Source: Caulobacteraceae bacterium (GTDB taxonomy: Bacteria; Pseudomonadota; Alphaproteobacteria; Caulobacterales; Caulobacteraceae). Taken from it: a stretch of 7,402 nt of DNA. Made by a program: the position numbers and the translations under genes. The stretch spans positions 1 to 7,402 of the forward strand of contig JACDGF010000051.1 of the NCBI GenBank assembly GCA_013815405.1, given 5' to 3'. Below are positions 5,852 to 7,402 of the stretch, piece by piece. How positions within the stretch are numbered: position 1 is the stretch's first letter; every line of letters begins with the position of its first letter. The notes under the pieces were generated by a model. That model saw only the letters and a program-made list of their open reading frames with translations. It was not told the DNA's origin and made no database searches.

Positions 5852-7226
5852 TCTTGAGATACCAGTCGTAGTCGAGGGGCGGGACCACTTCGTTGAAGCG
5901 GTCCTGTTCGATGCGCTTGACCTTGGCGAACATCGCGGTGAACCGTTCGCCCAGGCAATCGGCCATCACCGCCGACCGCTCGAAATGGTCCAGGGCCGCG
6001 AACCAGGTGGTCGGCAGGCGCTCCTCACTCGCGGCCGCGGCGGCGTAGCCGTCGCCCTCCACCGGCGCCCCGGGGTCGAGGGCCCGGGTGAGGCCGTGAT
6101 AGACCCCGGCCAGGAGCGTCGCCAGGGCGAGGTAGGGGTTGGCGTCGGCCCCGGCGACCCGGTGCTCGATGTGGCGGCCCTCCGCCGGGCCGGCGGGCAC
6201 GCGCAGGGCGACGGTGCGGTTGTTGACCCCCCAGGCGGGGGCTGTCGGGGCATAGGAATTGGGGCGGAAGCGGCGGTAGGAATTGGCGTTCGGCGCGAAG
6301 ATCGCCATGCTTTCGGCGAGCAGCGCCTTGAGGCCCCCGACCGCGTGGCGCAGGGCGGGCGTCCCGGCCGGATCCTCGCTGGCGAAGAGGTTGCACCCCG
6401 CCGCGTCCTGGACGCTGACGTGGAGGTGGAGGCCGCTGCCGGCGAGCGCCGCGAAGGGCTTGGCCATGAAGGTCGCTTCGCATCCGTGGCGGGCGGCGAC
6501 GCCCTTGGCCGCCCGCTTGTACATCACCGCCTCGTCCGCCGCGCGCAGGGCGTCGGGTCCGTGGCGGAGGGTGAGCTCGAGCTGGCCGGGGGCGTATTCG
6601 GCGATCGCCCCTTCGAGCGGCACGCCCTGGGCGTCGGCGGCGGCCCACAGGTCGCGCAGGAAGGGCGAAAAATCCTCCAGCTCGCGCAGGCCGTAGACGC
6701 CGTGCAGGGTGGGCCGCTCGCCGGTCGCCGGGGCGCCGGCCAGCTCGATCCCGCCCGCCGCGGTCCGCCGGGCGTCGACCAGGTAATATTCCAGCTCGCA
6801 GGCGACCACCGGGGTCCAACCCTCGGCGGCGAAACGGTCCACGATCCCGCGCAGCACATGGCGCGGATCCAGATCGTTGGCCGCGCCGTCCAGCTCATAG
6901 AGCGAGGTGATGACCTGGGCGGTGTCGTCGCCCAGCCAGGGCGCGGTGACCAAAGTGCCGGGCGCCGGCCTGGCGAGCCGGTCCGCATCGCCATCGCCCC
7001 ACACCAGCCCCGTTTCCTCGCAGTCCCGGCCGGTGATGTCGCAGACCAGGATCGAACCGGGCAGGAAACGGCCGTACTCATAGACCGCCATCAGCTCATG
7101 CCGGCGAAGCCGCTTGCCGCGCGGGACCCCCGAGAGGTTGGTGAAGATGATCTCGAAGAACTGGACATGCGGGTGGTCCGCCAGGAACCGGCGCGCCTCT
7201 TCCGGATCGGCGATGGGTGGAAGCAT
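5844..7226 (-). CDS. puuA: Glutamine-synthetase-family ligase, probable gamma-glutamylputrescine synthetase (PuuA/SpuB type)
   Basis: It likely joins glutamate to putrescine with ATP, the first step of the gamma-glutamyl route to GABA, in the cytoplasm. The frame opens at GTG 7253 (469 residues), but I choose ATG at 7226-7224 (460 residues) because GGAAGG sits six bases upstream of it; the GTG has only GGAG two bases away. Numbering from the GTG, the N-terminal beta-grasp part has FTNLSGVPRGKRL (37-49). The catalytic domain shows ACELEYYL (151-158, metal-binding Glu153 and Glu155), EYAPGQLELTL (219-229), GSGLHLHVS (272-280, His276), NSYRRFRP (324-331), WGVNNRTVALRVP (341-353, ATP/phosphate-side arginines) and HIEHRVAGADANPYLALA (361-378). 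All active-site motifs of the family are present. It lacks the tyrosine adenylylation loop expected of nitrogen-assimilating GlnA, and it heads a polyamine operon, so a catabolic ligase is favoured. Other amines or a polyamine-detoxifying (GlnA3-like) role remain possible. Confidence 0.87.
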   Translation of the reverse strand: MLPPIADPEEARRFLADHPHVQFFEIIFTNLSGVPRGKRLRRHELMAVYEYGRFLPGSILVCDITGRDCEETGLVWGDGDADRLARPAPGTLVTAPWLGDDTAQVITSLYELDGAANDLDPRHVLRGIVDRFAAEGWTPVVACELEYYLVDARRTAAGGIELAGAPATGERPTLHGVYGLRELEDFSPFLRDLWAAADAQGVPLEGAIAEYAPGQLELTLRHGPDALRAADEAVMYKRAAKGVAARHGCEATFMAKPFAALAGSGLHLHVSVQDAAGCNLFASEDPAGTPALRHAVGGLKALLAESMAIFAPNANSYRRFRPNSYAPTAPAWGVNNRTVALRVPAGPAEGRHIEHRVAGADANPYLALATLLAGVYHGLTRALDPGAPVEGDGYAAAAASEERLPTTWFAALDHFERSAVMADCLGERFTAMFAKVKRIEQDRFNEVVPPLDYDWYLKNA

Positions 7227-7232
7227 GGCGCC

Positions 7233-7238
7233 CCTTCC
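7233..7238 (-). promoter_or_regulatory. Ribosome binding site that sets the start of the PuuA-like gene
   Basis: GGAAGG on the minus strand lies six bases before ATG 7226-7224. It is the strongest Shine-Dalgarno match near the gene's 5' end and argues against the upstream in-frame GTG at 7253. Confidence 0.65.
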
Positions 7239-7275
7239 GAAATCTGTGATCACTCTCCGGCGGAGGAACCGGGCC

Positions 7276-7281
7276 TGTCAA
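7276..7281 (-). promoter_or_regulatory. Possible -35 box of the polyamine operon promoter
   Basis: A perfect TTGACA reads leftward about 50 bases before the ATG of the PuuA-like gene, inside the divergent gap with kynA. The hexamer 17-18 bases further on (GGAGAG/GAGAGT) is a poor -10 box, so this is only a suggestion from position and one matching hexamer. A transcript from here would begin around 7245, downstream of the rejected GTG start. Confidence 0.25.
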
Positions 7282-7293
7282 GCGCCGCGGCGC
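7282..7293. promoter_or_regulatory. Perfect 12-bp palindrome in the divergent gap (possible operator)
   Basis: GCGCCGCGGCGC equals its own reverse complement and sits directly beside the candidate TTGACA, between the two divergent genes. A regulator site is conceivable, but G/C-only palindromes arise often in DNA this GC-rich, so the support is weak. Confidence 0.2.
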
Positions 7294-7330
7294 CTTCCCC
7301 CCCGCCGTGAAGCAAGGCACAGTCCCGAGC

Positions 7331-7402
7331 GTGACGCACGCCCGGCCCGACCTTTCCTACGGCGACTATCTCGACTTGGACCGGATCCTCGGGGCCCAGC
7401 GG
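7331..7402 (+). CDS. kynA: Tryptophan 2,3-dioxygenase, N-terminal 24 codons (runs off right edge)
   Basis: The frame from GTG 7331 reads VTHARPDLSYGDYLDLDRIL then GAQR up to the window edge. The pattern L-S-Y-G-D-Y-L-x-L-D-x-[IL]-L-x-x-Q is the conserved opening of bacterial tryptophan 2,3-dioxygenase, the haem enzyme that oxidises tryptophan to N-formylkynurenine in the cytoplasm as the first step of the kynurenine pathway. The haem-binding histidines lie beyond the window. An in-frame GTG at 7307 would add eight residues (VKQGTVPS). Start 7331 is preferred because it gives the usual short leader before the motif, and AAGG lies upstream at 7314-7317, though that spacing of 13 bases is long. 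The gene diverges from the polyamine operon and shares about 100 bp of upstream DNA with it. Confidence 0.8.
   Translation, partial: MTHARPDLSYGDYLDLDRILGAQR

Noticed and set aside
5709..7310. A 533-codon plus-strand frame opposite the ligase gene
   Set aside because: Antisense shadow of the PuuA-like gene. No family motif and no good ribosome site.
1..7402. tRNA, rRNA, transposase or phage genes
   Set aside because: No cloverleaf or rRNA stretch was recognised, and no transposase or integrase motif was seen in any frame I read.

Overview
This GC-rich window looks like the chromosome of an alphaproteobacterium, probably of the Caulobacterales (Caulobacter/Phenylobacterium-like). That placement is inferred from the protein flavour, the heavy G/C bias at third codon positions, and a GC-rich palindromic intergenic repeat of a type I associate from memory with that order. 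No database search was possible.

Layout. Seven genes run right to left on the minus strand, and one gene starts on the plus strand at the right edge. In transcription order the minus-strand genes are: a glutamine-synthetase-family ligase of the gamma-glutamylputrescine synthetase type (PuuA/SpuB-like; best start 7226, end 5844); a periplasmic polyamine-binding protein (5851-4754); two ABC permeases (4720-3815 and 3818-2952); an ABC ATPase (2948-1818); a 193-nt gap almost filled by a structured inverted-repeat element (1661-1800); a class III aminotransferase of the putrescine-pyruvate (SpuC) type (1624-230); and the N-terminal 72 residues of a MAPEG-family membrane protein (218 to beyond the left edge). 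At the right edge the first 24 codons of tryptophan 2,3-dioxygenase (kynA) start divergently at 7331.

How the genes work together. The set matches the logic of the Pseudomonas spu and Enterobacteria pot/puu loci: putrescine or a related polyamine is bound in the periplasm, imported by the ABC transporter, and then either gamma-glutamylated by the ligase or transaminated to 4-aminobutanal by the aminotransferase. Overlapping or nearly touching genes (8-nt and 4-nt overlaps, 3-nt and 33-nt gaps) support one operon from the ligase through the ATPase. The aminotransferase and MAPEG genes lie beyond the repeat element and form a second tightly coupled pair (11-nt gap), which may be read through from upstream or controlled separately.

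Nothing here looks like a wholly new system. The feature least explained by gene content is the 140-bp element at 1661-1800: two 55-nt inverted arms, plus six local hairpins, two of which differ between the arms by paired (compensatory) changes. The MAPEG gene attached to a polyamine-catabolism operon is the other point of interest.
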